The notes beneath the pieces are model-generated. The model was not told the DNA's origin and did not search any database. It saw only the letters and a program-made list of their open reading frames with translations. A DNA stretch of 64,000 nt, from assembly GCA_014360755.1 (NCBI GenBank), contig JACIWX010000004.1:77172-141171 (forward strand), read 5' to 3'. Both the position numbers and the translations under genes were made by a program. Of the stretch, positions 23,453-32,567 are shown one piece after another. The DNA comes from Chloroflexota bacterium. Lineage in GTDB: Bacteria; Chloroflexota; Anaerolineae; UBA2200. Positions within the stretch are counted from its first letter, which is position 1. Every line of letters starts with the position of its first letter.

Positions 23453-24549
23453 TAGCATGTCCCTCCAACAGAAGCGATAATCCCACCGCCGAGTACAATT
23501 TCACCTCGGTAGAAAACGACCCCTTGACCGGGTGTGATGGCAGGCTGGGGCTGGTCAAAAACTACTCTGGCCCTTTGGTCAGGCATGGGAATGAGCAGCG
23601 CGGGAGCTTCTTCAGCCTTGTAGCGGATTTTCGCTGTAATGGGAACAGGTTCTCTTGGAGGCTTGCCCGCTACAAAATGGACTTGCTCAGCCAACAACTC
23701 ACGGCGATATAAGGCTGACTTGGGTCCTACAATCAACGCGTTGCGGGCGCTGTCAATCTCTACGACGTAGAGCGGGTGAGCAGCCGCAATGCCCAGACCT
23801 TGGCGCTGGCCGATGGTGTAGAAAGCAATGCCCCGATGTTCGCCAAGCGGATGTCCTTGCAAATCTAGAATAGGCCCAGGACGCACTGTCTGGGGACGCT
23901 GCTGTGCAACAAAGGCGCGGTAGTCGCCATCCGACACAAAGCAAGCATCTTGGCTTTCCACTTTGTCTGCCGTGGGCAGATTGTACTGGGCAGCCATTGC
24001 CCGAACCTGCTGCTTGGTGTAATCACCCAATGGGAACAGGATATGCGGCAGTTCTTCCTGTCCCAGCATATATAGCACGTAGGATTGGTCTTTGTCCCTG
24101 TCCACTCCCCTGAGCAGTTGGTACTCGCCATCAAGCCGTCGAATGCGGGCATAATGGCCAGTTGCCAGATACTCGGCACCCAGTTCAAAGACTCGCTGGA
24201 GCAACGCTTGAAATTTGATGTGACGGTTACAAGCCAAACATGGGTTAGGGGTGCGGCCTGTCGCATACTGATCGCAGAAGTAGTTGACTACTTTGGCTTT
24301 GAATTCCTCTTCGAAGTCTAACAGGTAAAAAGGGATGCCCAGCAATGCACAAACGCGTTGTGCATCGGCTACAGCAGACGGGGAACAACAGCGATTCTCT
24401 GGGATCCCCTCCCGCTGCTCTGTAGCCCATAGGCGCATCATCACGCCGATGACCTGATGGCCTTGCTGTACCAACAGGGCGGCTGCGGTGGAACTATCCA
24501 CGCCCCCGCTGAGCGCGACGGCGATTCGCTGGGACTTGGCATGTGTCAT
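23452..24549 (-). CDS. mnmA: tRNA-specific 2-thiouridylase
   Basis: Inserts sulfur at U34 of tRNA-Lys, -Glu and -Gln. The PP-loop [13 protein letters not shown] is at the N-terminus. The catalytic Cys is in [13 protein letters not shown] and the second Cys is in [15 protein letters not shown]. The C-terminal beta-barrel domain follows. At 365 residues it is the usual length. The gene overlaps the cysteine desulfurase gene by 4 bp (ATGA), consistent with that enzyme supplying the sulfur. Confidence 0.96.
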   Translation of the reverse strand: MTHAKSQRIAVALSGGVDSSTAAALLVQQGHQVIGVMMRLWATEQREGIPENRCCSPSAVADAQRVCALLGIPFYLLDFEEEFKAKVVNYFCDQYATGRTPNPCLACNRHIKFQALLQRVFELGAEYLATGHYARIRRLDGEYQLLRGVDRDKDQSYVLYMLGQEELPHILFPLGDYTKQQVRAMAAQYNLPTADKVESQDACFVSDGDYRAFVAQQRPQTVRPGPILDLQGHPLGEHRGIAFYTIGQRQGLGIAAAHPLYVVEIDSARNALIVGPKSALYRRELLAEQVHFVAGKPPREPVPITAKIRYKAEEAPALLIPMPDQRARVVFDQPQPAITPGQGVVFYRGEIVLGGGIIASVGGTC

Positions 24550-25742
24550 GAGCGTTCCTTGACCGGTGTTGCTTCATACGAGGGAGACAGGGCGCGCAGG
24601 TTATGGATAATGCCCGGCAGGATGGACAGCACGTAGTCTACATCCTCCTCCGTATTTTCGTTGCCCAGCGTTAGGCGCAGGCTGCCGTGACAAATCTCCA
24701 CTGGCAGCCCCAACGCAGTCAACACGTGCGATGGCTCTGTCGAACCAGAGGTACAAGCAGAACCACTACTAGCTGCCACGCCCATCATGTCCAGGTGAAG
24801 CAAGATAGATTCGCCCTCCACGCCCCCGAAGACAAAACTGGCACTATTGGGCAAACGATCAGCAGGGTGGCCAGTGAGGTAGGCATCAGGGATTGTATCT
24901 AGCACGCCCTTAATCAAACGATCGCGCAACTGAGCAATGCGTCGGTTGTTCTGCTCACGGTGTTCATGAGCCAGTTTCAGCGCGGTAGCCAAGCCCACAA
25001 TATATGGGATGTTCTCTGTGCCGGCACGTCGCCCTCGCTCGTGTCCGCCTCCGGTTTGCATTGGCAGTAGCGGCGTAAGCCGACGCTGGTAGAGCACGCC
25101 GATCCCCTTAGGCCCGTAGAATTTGTGCGCCGAAAGGGAAAGAAGATCAACGTTCAGTGCGTCCACATTCAGATCCAGCGTTCCACCCGCCTGGACGGCG
25201 TCCGTATGGAAAGGAATACCCTTGGCTCGGGCGATCTTGCCGATTTCCGCAATGGGTTGGATGGTGCCAACTTCATTATTTGCATACATAATGGTGATTA
25301 AGATCGTTTTGTCTGTAATGGCTCGGCCTACGTCATCCGGGTCAACGCGTCCGTATTGATCAACAGGGAGATAGGTGACTTCAAAGCCGAATTCCTTCTC
25401 CAGTTGTTCGCAGGTATGGCCCACAGCATGGTGCTCAATAGAGGAGGTAATGATGTGGTTCCCCTTCTTGCGGCTGGCAAAAGCCACGCCACGAATAGCC
25501 AAGTTGTCGCTCTCCGTACCGCAACTGGTAAAGATCACCTCTTCGGGATGAGCCCCCAGGATATCTGCCACCGTTCGACGTGCATTTTCCATGGCTTCGT
25601 GGGCTTCACGTCCTGCCGCGTGGATACTGGAGGCGTTGCCATACTTCTCAGTGAAATAAGGCAGCATCGCCTCTACCACCCGCGGGTCCACTGCCGTCGT
25701 TGCCGCATGATCCATGTAAATAAACTTTGCTGGCCGTTGCAT
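24546..25742 (-). CDS. Cysteine desulfurase (NifS/IscS type)
   Basis: PLP enzyme that releases sulfur from cysteine for Fe-S clusters and tRNA thiolation. The PLP lysine is in [12 protein letters not shown] and the active-site Cys is in [18 protein letters not shown], a long mobile loop as in IscS/NifS. The ATG at 25742 follows AAAGGAG by seven bases and begins just before YMDHAATT; the longer frame overlaps the upstream gene. The operon order Rrf2 regulator, desulfurase, mnmA fits sulfur trafficking to tRNA and cluster assembly. No iscU-type scaffold is adjacent. Confidence 0.95.
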   Translation of the reverse strand: MQRPAKFIYMDHAATTAVDPRVVEAMLPYFTEKYGNASSIHAAGREAHEAMENARRTVADILGAHPEEVIFTSCGTESDNLAIRGVAFASRKKGNHIITSSIEHHAVGHTCEQLEKEFGFEVTYLPVDQYGRVDPDDVGRAITDKTILITIMYANNEVGTIQPIAEIGKIARAKGIPFHTDAVQAGGTLDLNVDALNVDLLSLSAHKFYGPKGIGVLYQRRLTPLLPMQTGGGHERGRRAGTENIPYIVGLATALKLAHEHREQNNRRIAQLRDRLIKGVLDTIPDAYLTGHPADRLPNSASFVFGGVEGESILLHLDMMGVAASSGSACTSGSTEPSHVLTALGLPVEICHGSLRLTLGNENTEEDVDYVLSILPGIIHNLRALSPSYEATPVKERS

Positions 25743-25753
25743 AGTTCGCTCCT

Positions 25754-26176
25754 TTACGATAGTATCTGGTCTGCACAAAGATCAGAAAGGGTTGTAGCAT
25801 CCAATGCTTCTGTAAGTTTTTGGTGCATCTGCTCCCAAACTCGGCATACAGCGCAAGTGCTTTGCCCGCGCACACACGGTGCATTGAGGGCATCGCTCAC
25901 ACAATCCAGTGAAATTACACTTCCTTCCAAGGCGCGGATCACGTCGCCGATAGTAATGCTTTGCGGCGCACGAGCCAATTGATACCCACCGTATGCTCCT
26001 CGTGCGCTGTGCAATAGCCCTGCTTTGCGCAGAGGTACGACGACGTGCTCGAGATAGGCTAGAGAAATGGCTTGGGCTTGGGCCACAGTATGGAGTGGAA
26101 TAGGTCCTTCGCCATAGCGCCGGGCGAACTCTACCATCGCGCGCAGCCCGTATTGCTCCTTTGCTGAGAACTTCAT
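25754..26176 (-). CDS. Rrf2-family regulator (IscR-like)
   Basis: 140-residue winged HTH regulator. N-terminal [20 protein letters not shown] and the wing [10 protein letters not shown] are the Rrf2 pattern. Cysteines at 92, 101, 108 and 111 in the C-terminal part resemble the IscR cluster ligands, with one more than the usual three. It lies directly upstream of the cysteine desulfurase and behind a promoter with a matching inverted repeat, so autoregulation in response to Fe-S or cysteine status is likely. Confidence 0.92.
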   Translation of the reverse strand: MKFSAKEQYGLRAMVEFARRYGEGPIPLHTVAQAQAISLAYLEHVVVPLRKAGLLHSARGAYGGYQLARAPQSITIGDVIRALEGSVISLDCVSDALNAPCVRGQSTCAVCRVWEQMHQKLTEALDATTLSDLCADQILS

Positions 26177-26189
26177 ACACGCCTCTAGT

Positions 26190-26242
26190 AATTCCTAGTT
26201 GAAAGTCGGAATTATCTTAACCTTTTTTGCTATACTTGTCAA
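26190..26242 (-). promoter_or_regulatory. Promoter and operator of the Rrf2-desulfurase-mnmA operon
   Basis: On the minus strand TTGACA (26242-26237), 17-bp spacer and TAAGAT (26219-26214) form the promoter. Immediately downstream, AATTCC (26190-26195) and GGAATT (26208-26213) form an inverted repeat of the kind bound by Rrf2 regulators such as CymR and IscR, placed to block the start site. Confidence 0.75.
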
Positions 26243-26269
26243 GCAGGCGTATCTTGTATAGCACCTTAA

Positions 26270-26298
26270 TTGGACATCGCATATGAACTCCATATAAT
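26270..26298 (+). promoter_or_regulatory. Promoter reading towards the LarA-like gene, -10 inside a MITE target duplication
   Basis: TTGGAC (26270-26275), 17-bp spacer, TATAAT (26293-26298). The -10 lies within the left 8-bp target duplication ATATAATA of MITE copy B. The second copy of the duplication at 26431-26438 repeats the TATAAT without a -35 at normal distance. Confidence 0.65.
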
Positions 26299-26299
26299 A

Positions 26300-26430
26300 G
26301 AGAGTGTTGAAAATCTTGTCACCCTGAGCGAAGCGAAGGGTCTCGTGTAACTTTAGCCGTATTTCCCCAAGTACTGTGAGATGCTTCACTTCGTTCAGCA
26401 TGACATTGGCAAGGCTTTTTCAACACTCTC
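26300..26430. mobile_element. MITE copy B (131 bp)
   Basis: GAGAGTGTTGAAAA and TTTTCAACACTCTC ends; flanked by perfect 8-bp duplications ATATAATA (26292-26299, 26431-26438). It is inserted in the opposite orientation to copies A, C and D. It separates the promoter at 26270 from the LarA-like gene, so any transcript of that gene carries the fold-back sequence in its leader. Confidence 0.92.
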
Positions 26431-26489
26431 ATATAATAGGCTTGAATAGCTCTTGCTCTCATTATTGCATCTTGATTGAGGAGGTTCGC

Positions 26490-27755
26490 TTGGCACAGTA
26501 CAAACTTGCCTATGGCCATGCAGTACAGACCATATCCCTGCAGGGCAATAATACTATCCTACTAGCGGAACACAGGCAGCCTTTGCCCCAGGTTTCTGAA
26601 GAGGACATGGTGCGGCGTGCGCTGGAAAAGCCCATTGGTTCGGCGCGCCTTAGCGCATTGGTACGCCCTGGCCAGCGAGTTGCGGTTGTGGTAAGCGACA
26701 TCACGCGCCCCTGCCCGACGGCGCGTTTGTTGCCCTTTCTGTTGTCTGAACTCCAGTCTGGAGGCATTGAGGAGAAAGACATCCGCATCGTCTTTGCCCT
26801 TGGCAGCCACCGCTGTCTGAAGCCAGAAGAACAGGCAAAGCTGGTCGGCGAAGCCGTATTTGACCGCGTTTGTTGTGGAGACATCGGGTCTGGGCCATTC
26901 ATTGAGGTGGGACGTACAAGCAGGGGCACGCCTGTGCAGGTGTTCCAGCCCGTGGTTGAAGCGGATTGGCGCGTATATGTTGGCAATATCGAATATCATT
27001 ACTTTGCGGGCTACACGGGTGGAGCAAAAGCCGTTTTGCCTGGAGTATGCAGCCTGGAGACGATTACAGCCAATCATTCGTGGATGGTGCACGATAGTGC
27101 AGTAGCTGGCCGCATCGCAGGCAATCCCGTGCGCGAGGATATTGAAGAAGCAGCCTCATTTCTTGGTCCTGCGTTTCTCCTCAATGTGGTGTTGGATGGC
27201 GAGAAACACATTGTGGAGGCGTTGGCGGGTGACGTGATACTCGCTCACCGACAGGGCTGCCAAAAGGTGGATGCGCTATACCGTGTACCACTAGCCCAGC
27301 GTGCCGACATCGTGTTAGCCAGCGCTGGTGGTTGGCCTAAGGACATTAACCTGTACCAGGCGCACAAAGCTTTGGAAAATGCCGCCCATGCAGTGCGCGA
27401 CGACGGGGTTGTTATCCTTTTGGCAGAATGCCCAGAAGGCTTTGGCCATCCGCGTTTTGCAGAATGGATGACCTGCGGAGATCCACCGGAGAGACTGCTC
27501 CAGCGCATCCAGGAGCAATTTGTGCTCGGTGGGCACAAAGCGGCCGCTATCGCCAAAATCCGCAGGAGAGGGGTGCGCATTTTCCTTGTTTCTGCCATGA
27601 ACGCCGAGGTAGTGCGGAGCACAGGCTTAGAGCCCTACGTGTCGGTGCAAGAGGCGCTAAAAACGGCGCAGAGAGAAATGGGAGACAATGCCCGATTGGT
27701 CGTCATGCCTCATGCCGGTTCCACTCTGCCTGCTATTCTCCCCGCTCCAGAATAG
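26490..27755 (+). CDS. LarA-like nickel-dependent racemase family protein
   Basis: 421 residues of the LarA/DUF2088 family, which uses a nickel-pincer cofactor to racemise lactate or other 2-hydroxy acids. Family motifs seen are VVVSDITRPCP, FALGSHRCL, the substrate/cofactor region IEYHYFAGYTGGAKAVLPGV and GGWPKDINLYQAHKAL. The TTG start at 26490 is chosen because GAGGAGG precedes it by five bases. No larB, larC or larE gene for cofactor synthesis is nearby, so the substrate and cofactor supply are unknown. The last 23 bp overlap the converging thiolase gene. Confidence 0.88.
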   Translation: MAQYKLAYGHAVQTISLQGNNTILLAEHRQPLPQVSEEDMVRRALEKPIGSARLSALVRPGQRVAVVVSDITRPCPTARLLPFLLSELQSGGIEEKDIRIVFALGSHRCLKPEEQAKLVGEAVFDRVCCGDIGSGPFIEVGRTSRGTPVQVFQPVVEADWRVYVGNIEYHYFAGYTGGAKAVLPGVCSLETITANHSWMVHDSAVAGRIAGNPVREDIEEAASFLGPAFLLNVVLDGEKHIVEALAGDVILAHRQGCQKVDALYRVPLAQRADIVLASAGGWPKDINLYQAHKALENAAHAVRDDGVVILLAECPEGFGHPRFAEWMTCGDPPERLLQRIQEQFVLGGHKAAAIAKIRRRGVRIFLVSAMNAEVVRSTGLEPYVSVQEALKTAQREMGDNARLVVMPHAGSTLPAILPAPE

Positions 27756-28893
27756 TCGCGATGCCCAAGCCGCCACCGCAGCACATGGTCTGAAGGCCGT
27801 AACGGTCCCCTGTGCGCTCCAAAGCGTGGATCAAAGTCACCATCAGCCTAGCCCCCGTTGCTCCCAATGGATGGCCTAGAGCGATGGCGCCGCCTTGCAC
27901 ATTGACCCGTGACATATCCGGCTGCAACTCACGCTGCCACGCTGCTACGACGGAAGCAAAGGCTTCATTCACCTCCATCAAGTCCATCTGCTCCAGCGTC
28001 AAGCCGGCACGCTTCAATACTCCTCTGGTTGCCGGTATCGGACCGGTCAACATGCTGTGAGGATCCACGCCCACGACGTACTGCGCCACGATGCGCACGC
28101 GCGGGCGCAGCCCCAAGGACTCGGCGGTGTCACGGCCCATGACCAGCAGAGCAGCTGCTCCATCCGAGATCTGGCTGGAATTGCCGGCGGTAATCACACC
28201 ATCCTCTTTAAATGCAGGCTGCAAACTAGCCATCTTTTCTAGGGAAGGGTTGTAACGGATTCCTTCGTCGCGGTCCATGATTGCCCGGCTGCCATCTGGC
28301 AGCGTCACGGGCAAGGGGATAATCTCGCGCTTGAACCAGCCGGCGTTGGTGGCCGCTGCTGCCAATGTATGGCTGCGGAAACCAATCTCATCCAGTTCGC
28401 TCCGAGTAATCCCCCAACGTTCAGCGATGACCTCAGCCGCGAGGCCCTGAGGAATAATGTGGTACTTCTCCATGATCTCGGGTGTAAAAGGTGAGCCTGG
28501 GCCATTCATAAAACTGCTGCCCATGGGCACGCGGGTCATGCTTTCTACGCCGCCAGCGATGATGACATCTGCCACCTGGCTTTGAATGAGGGCTGCAGCC
28601 AAGTGCACTGCTTGCTGGCTGGAACCACATTGAAAATCTACCGTTGTCCCTGGCACTTCTACAGGGAAACCAGCTTGCAGCAGCACCTGCCTGGCTACGT
28701 TGGCTCCCTGCTCGCCTACCTGGCTCACACAGCCCAAGATGACTTGGTCTATTTGGTGCGCCTGCAAGCCAGTTCTCTGCAACAATTCCCGTAACACAAT
28801 GGCACCCAGTTCAACCGGGTGGTAATCTCGCAGCAAGCCATCGCGTTTGCCCACAGGGGTGCGTAGCGCTTCGACAATCACTACATCGCGCAT
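27733..28893 (-). CDS. Acetyl-CoA acetyltransferase (thiolase)
   Basis: 386-residue thiolase that condenses or cleaves acyl-CoA. The nucleophile Cys89 is in VDFQCGSSQQAVH, where a Ser-x-x-Gln region replaces the more common SGL. The His is in GGAIALGHPLGATGARL and the second Cys is in TMCCGGGLG. The set is complete. Start at the ATG 28893. It is isolated from other beta-oxidation genes except the MaoC-like gene 5.5 kb away. Degradative versus biosynthetic use cannot be decided from the sequence. Confidence 0.93.
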   Translation of the reverse strand: MRDVVIVEALRTPVGKRDGLLRDYHPVELGAIVLRELLQRTGLQAHQIDQVILGCVSQVGEQGANVARQVLLQAGFPVEVPGTTVDFQCGSSQQAVHLAAALIQSQVADVIIAGGVESMTRVPMGSSFMNGPGSPFTPEIMEKYHIIPQGLAAEVIAERWGITRSELDEIGFRSHTLAAAATNAGWFKREIIPLPVTLPDGSRAIMDRDEGIRYNPSLEKMASLQPAFKEDGVITAGNSSQISDGAAALLVMGRDTAESLGLRPRVRIVAQYVVGVDPHSMLTGPIPATRGVLKRAGLTLEQMDLMEVNEAFASVVAAWQRELQPDMSRVNVQGGAIALGHPLGATGARLMVTLIHALERTGDRYGLQTMCCGGGLGIATILERGE

Positions 28894-28986
28894 GAATTCC
28901 CTCCATCTTCGTTGATAGAATTATAGTGTGGTTGTATCCGGTATTACCAGCGGATAAATAGTTTGCGTGCTGGCGAGAAACATGCG

Positions 28987-29496
28987 TTATTCGCTCTGAG
29001 CAGTGCCTTCGGGACCAGGAGGTTCCGGTGGTTTCTCCTCACCCTTTTTCGTGCTCAGGACTTCCTTCAGGATGCCCTCGATCTTTGCCCCAATCTTGTT
29101 GCCAATGGTAACCCAATCGTCGTCAGGAGAAGCATCAGCCCACTTGCCAAGCCCAGTTTTGACCTGCAACTCGACACGACGTCCGATTTCTTCCCAACTC
29201 GCTCCTTCTGTCGCACCTACGCCCCGTGCTAGTTCGGCGCGCACTTTCTGTTCCACTGTGCGTCCAATCTCTTCCCACGAGGCTTCAGGGGAAACGCCAA
29301 GGCCAGTAGCCATTTTGCTCCTGACCCTGGCTTCCGCTTTGCGACCGATGACCTCCCAACTATCCTCTTCTCCTGCGCCAGCCCAACTGGCGAGGTCGCG
29401 CTTGATCTGTGCTTCGATACGCCGTGCGATCTCAGCCCATTCGTCCTGGCTTTTCCTCTCCTCCGTTGTGCCTTTTGTCTGCTCTTCAGTCATCAC
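28987..29496 (-). CDS. Acidic protein made of tandem WxxIG repeats (169 aa)
   Basis: No family recognised. After a 17-residue charged leader the protein is built from five tandem units of about 27-30 residues, each with (D/S)WxxI(G/A)RxxExx(V/I)(R/K)xxLA and a loop (G-x-(S/T)-x-E). Units begin near EWAEIARRIEAQI, SWEVIGRKAEARV, SWEEIGRTVEQKV, SWEEIGRRVELQV and DWVTIGNKIGAKI. The C-terminus is a Glu/Pro-rich tail. No signal or membrane segment. The helical repeat with a conserved Trp suggests a small solenoid or a membrane-surface amphipathic protein. Confidence 0.75.
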   Translation of the reverse strand: MMTEEQTKGTTEERKSQDEWAEIARRIEAQIKRDLASWAGAGEEDSWEVIGRKAEARVRSKMATGLGVSPEASWEEIGRTVEQKVRAELARGVGATEGASWEEIGRRVELQVKTGLGKWADASPDDDWVTIGNKIGAKIEGILKEVLSTKKGEEKPPEPPGPEGTAQSE

Positions 29497-29515
29497 TTCA
29501 CTCCTTTTTTGATCA

Positions 29516-30356
29516 TCAGTGGTCAGCCTGGCTTCCGATATGACTTGTTATCGCAATGGGGGAACATGGGCGGCCTCTAAGCACTTCTTGGGCAATATGC
29601 AGCACCTGTGTGTGAAACGCTGCATTGCTTGCTCCGATGATATTTCGGGAAGCGGTGGTAATTGGCTGACCGGCAAAGTCAGTGGCAATTCCGCCTGCCT
29701 CTTCAATGAGCAAGGCGCCAGCTAGAATATCCCAAGCACTAACCCGGTCATGGAAGGAAATATCCACGCGCCCGCAGGCTACATAGGCTAGATTCAAAGC
29801 AGCAGCGCCCATGATGCGTGTGGCTTCGATCATAGGATACAAACGGATGAGCATTGGCAATGCCAAGCCGGGGGTTTTCCTCATGCCGCGCGGGGAGGAA
29901 GCCAACGGCAGCGACAGCGCGTTCCATATCCGTCTTTTGCGCACAGTGCATTTCCTTGCCATTGAGGTAGGCGCCTTTGCCTGCCTCGGCATAGAAAGTC
30001 TCCCCTCGCACTGGGTCATAGACCACACCCAGTACCGCTCTGCCCTTTACCGCAAGCGCAATGGATACGCAAAACCAAGGGATGCCGAGGGAATAATTTC
30101 GCGTGCCGTCCAATGGATCAATGACCCACAGGTTCTCGGCATCTTGGCAAGCGATATGCCCTTCTTCGCCCAGGAATTCGTGGTTGGGAAACACTCCTCG
30201 GATGGTGTGGACAATGACCTCCTCAGCCTCTTGATCCGCCTGGGTGGTGAGGTCAGCAGGCCCTTTCAAATGGACCTCTTGTGGCAGACGGAAATGGCGC
30301 AAAATGACCTCCCCTGCTTTGTGCGCTGCTTCAATGGCGACTGTGATGGATTCCAC
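29516..30356 (-). pseudogene. Inositol monophosphatase family gene with a frameshift
   Basis: The first frame (from a GTG at 30356 with AAGGA) encodes the Mg-dependent phosphatase core: LGEEGH and IDPLDGTRNYSLGIPWF, to about residue 155 (GFLPARHEE). The family sequence then continues in the next frame: MLIRLYPMIEATRIMGAAALNLAYVACGRVD and WDILAGALLIEEAGG, ending at 29516. The two frames join at a run of five Gs on the plus strand (29870-29874, C5 on the coding strand, next to A4). Removing one base restores the protein. The break may be a real mutation or a homopolymer error in the assembly. If repaired it would be about 279 residues. Confidence 0.88.
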
Positions 30357-30395
30357 GTCGGTCCTTTCTCCTTCCTGAACAATAGTGTCCTGCCT

Positions 30396-31550
30396 TTATC
30401 CTAACCAGCACGAGCGGCATGCTCGCCGCTCGTCGCGATACTGGGGGTCATTGGTGAGCTGGCGCTGGCCTGTGCCATCGGCCCCTACTACCCAGATGTG
30501 CCGCTCGTTTAAGGCTGCTTTAGCCCCCTCACCGCCGGCCACCCCCTCTCTTGCTGCAATGCCCACATAGGCAATCTGCTGGCCATCAGGTGACCAGGCA
30601 GGAGCAGCAATTGCCTGACCGCCGTCGAGCGACGTCGGAGATTGGGCATCCGCATCCACAAAGACCAGCCGTTTCTGCGCCCATGATTCCCGTCCACTGC
30701 CCAATACTACAGCTAGTCGAGAAGTGGAAGGCTGTGGTGTGACAAAATCAGCATACATTAGTACTGGCTCTGCCGCTATTGCTTGCGGATTGCCTCCGCT
30801 GGCTAGGATACTCATCAAAGGCACGCCGTCAGCTTGTAGGGACGCTGAAGCAGGCCCCCGCCAAAAGAGGATGTACATGCCATCGCCCGACCAGCCAGCG
30901 AGCTGCATGCTGGTCGCCATTGGGTCAGTCTCTGCGTACAAGTCAGCACTTTCACTCCCGTCAGCCCGAACTATGCGCAGTACCTGGCGGATTGGCGGCT
31001 TCTCTTCACTAAGATCAGCCCACTGCACCATCTGACAAACAAGCCACTGCCCATCGGGCCTCCAAGCGAAACGCTCGACCCCTCCCGGCTGCCCAGGGGT
31101 GGCATCGGGGATGAGTGGGATTTGGGCTGTCCCATCGGCCTTTACAATGAGCAGGCCACCTTGCGCCGTGACGTAAGCCAGGCGATCTTCTATTGGTGAC
31201 CACGCAGCTTCAATGGGATATTTGGGAGCGACTAAAGACCAGGCACCACTCCCATCGGCTCTCATCATCCATAGAGCTTGTTCTTTATGGAAGGAGAGCC
31301 ATTGGCCTGAGGGAGACCAACGAGGGCTGGCATTGCGACCATCAGTGGTCAAACGGCGGGGCTCGTTATAGGGGAAATCTCTCAAGTCTCGCACCCAAAT
31401 ATCGCCACCCTGGACGTAGGCCAGTTGGCCCAAAGCAGACTCTAGGCGGGGACTGGGCGTCTTTTCCACCCCTACCTCTAGAGTGCCTCTGCAAGCGATG
31501 AACAGGGACAGAAGCAGAGAGAGCAGCGCAAGAAAGACAATCCTTTTCAT
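30396..31550 (-). CDS. TolB-like beta-propeller lipoprotein
   Basis: 384-residue exported lipoprotein; lipobox LLSLFIAC at about residue 20. It consists of WD40-like/TolB repeats, recognisable as SPRWSPSGQWLSFH, EAAWSPIEDRLAYV, RFAWRPDGQWLV, LAGWSGDGMYILF and APAWSPDGQQIAYV, each about 45 residues, forming a six- or seven-bladed propeller. The final CRSCW could form a disulfide. Function unknown, probably binding at the cell surface. Confidence 0.82.
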   Translation of the reverse strand: MKRIVFLALLSLLLSLFIACRGTLEVGVEKTPSPRLESALGQLAYVQGGDIWVRDLRDFPYNEPRRLTTDGRNASPRWSPSGQWLSFHKEQALWMMRADGSGAWSLVAPKYPIEAAWSPIEDRLAYVTAQGGLLIVKADGTAQIPLIPDATPGQPGGVERFAWRPDGQWLVCQMVQWADLSEEKPPIRQVLRIVRADGSESADLYAETDPMATSMQLAGWSGDGMYILFWRGPASASLQADGVPLMSILASGGNPQAIAAEPVLMYADFVTPQPSTSRLAVVLGSGRESWAQKRLVFVDADAQSPTSLDGGQAIAAPAWSPDGQQIAYVGIAAREGVAGGEGAKAALNERHIWVVGADGTGQRQLTNDPQYRDERRACRSCWLG

Positions 31551-31667
31551 TTTACACCCCCACGCAGAATTGAGCTTCCACTTTCTGTTTTATGCTATCA
31601 CATGAGCGTTGCGCCTTCATCGTGGAGGTGTAGTAATTCCGAAGCTTCATGTTACAACCCTGAAACG

Positions 31668-32567
31668 TCAGCGCGTCATCGGGAAGCGCAAGGCAACTAC
31701 AGTCCCCTGCCCCACGCGGCTGCGAATCTGCATAGTACCCTGATGACGTGCCATAATGGCTTGAACCAGCGCTAGCCCTAAGCCACTGCCCTCTACGGTC
31801 CGAGCTGCAGTTCCCCGGTACAACTCCTCCCCCAAATGCGGGAGTTCATCCACGCTGATGCCAGGGCCGGTGTCAGCTACCTCTATGACCACCGAAGTGC
31901 CGTCCTCGAAGGCCCGGATTTCGATCGTGTCTTCTCGCCGGGAGAACTTGAGTGCGTTGTCTAGCAGGTTGTGCAGCGCCAATAATATTAAGTCACGATC
32001 TCCAGACACTGGCGGCAAGGGCCACGGAGCTCGAGGCAAGGTCAACTGCAAGTGACGCGTAGCAGCGTCGGGCCTTTCTTGAACAAAATCCAGCAGCTCC
32101 GTTAGCAGCTTGCCCAGGTCCACTTGCTCCCGTTCCACAGGCTGTGTCTCCAGATCGGCTAATTTGCGTAGGTCCGCGCTTAGACGTGCCAGCCGATCTA
32201 CCTGAGTGCGTACGCTGGACAGCACGGTGCCATCACCTCCGTCCGCCAGATTGGCCAGGCCAGCACGGATAGCTGTGAGCGGATTTTTCAGCTCGTGATC
32301 CAAGCGGCGGATGAATCGCCGGTGAGCGTCAACCTGCTCCTCACGGAACCGCATCAGGGCTTGTTGACAACGATGGTGTGCCATGGTCCATAGAACCAAC
32401 CCTAATCCCCAGCTAACGGTCCCGAGGAGACCTAGCAATAGGAAGAAGGTACCTATATCAGTCCGCAGGTAGAGAATAGGATTATGCCAAAGCCCAGCCT
32501 GCCACAGGACAGCCAAGGTTAATCCCAGACCAAAGGGTAGCAGTAGCAATGCGTATTTCTTCTTCAT
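31668..32567 (-). CDS. Sensor histidine kinase
   Basis: 299 residues. Two N-terminal membrane helices (about residues 5-25 and 38-62) enclose a very short external loop. The H-box RRLDHELKNPLTAIR has the phospho-acceptor His91. The ATPase domain has the N box NLLDNALKFS, DTGPGIS and GSGLGLAL. There is no PAS, HAMP or extracellular sensor domain, so it senses within the membrane or through a partner. It overlaps the response-regulator gene by 4 bp. Confidence 0.93.
   Translation of the reverse strand: MKKKYALLLLPFGLGLTLAVLWQAGLWHNPILYLRTDIGTFFLLLGLLGTVSWGLGLVLWTMAHHRCQQALMRFREEQVDAHRRFIRRLDHELKNPLTAIRAGLANLADGGDGTVLSSVRTQVDRLARLSADLRKLADLETQPVEREQVDLGKLLTELLDFVQERPDAATRHLQLTLPRAPWPLPPVSGDRDLILLALHNLLDNALKFSRREDTIEIRAFEDGTSVVIEVADTGPGISVDELPHLGEELYRGTAARTVEGSGLGLALVQAIMARHQGTMQIRSRVGQGTVVALRFPMTR

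Noticed and set aside
29516-30356. Programmed ribosomal frameshift in the phosphatase gene
   Set aside because: No slippery heptamer, stimulator or conserved pattern; the C5 run points to an indel.
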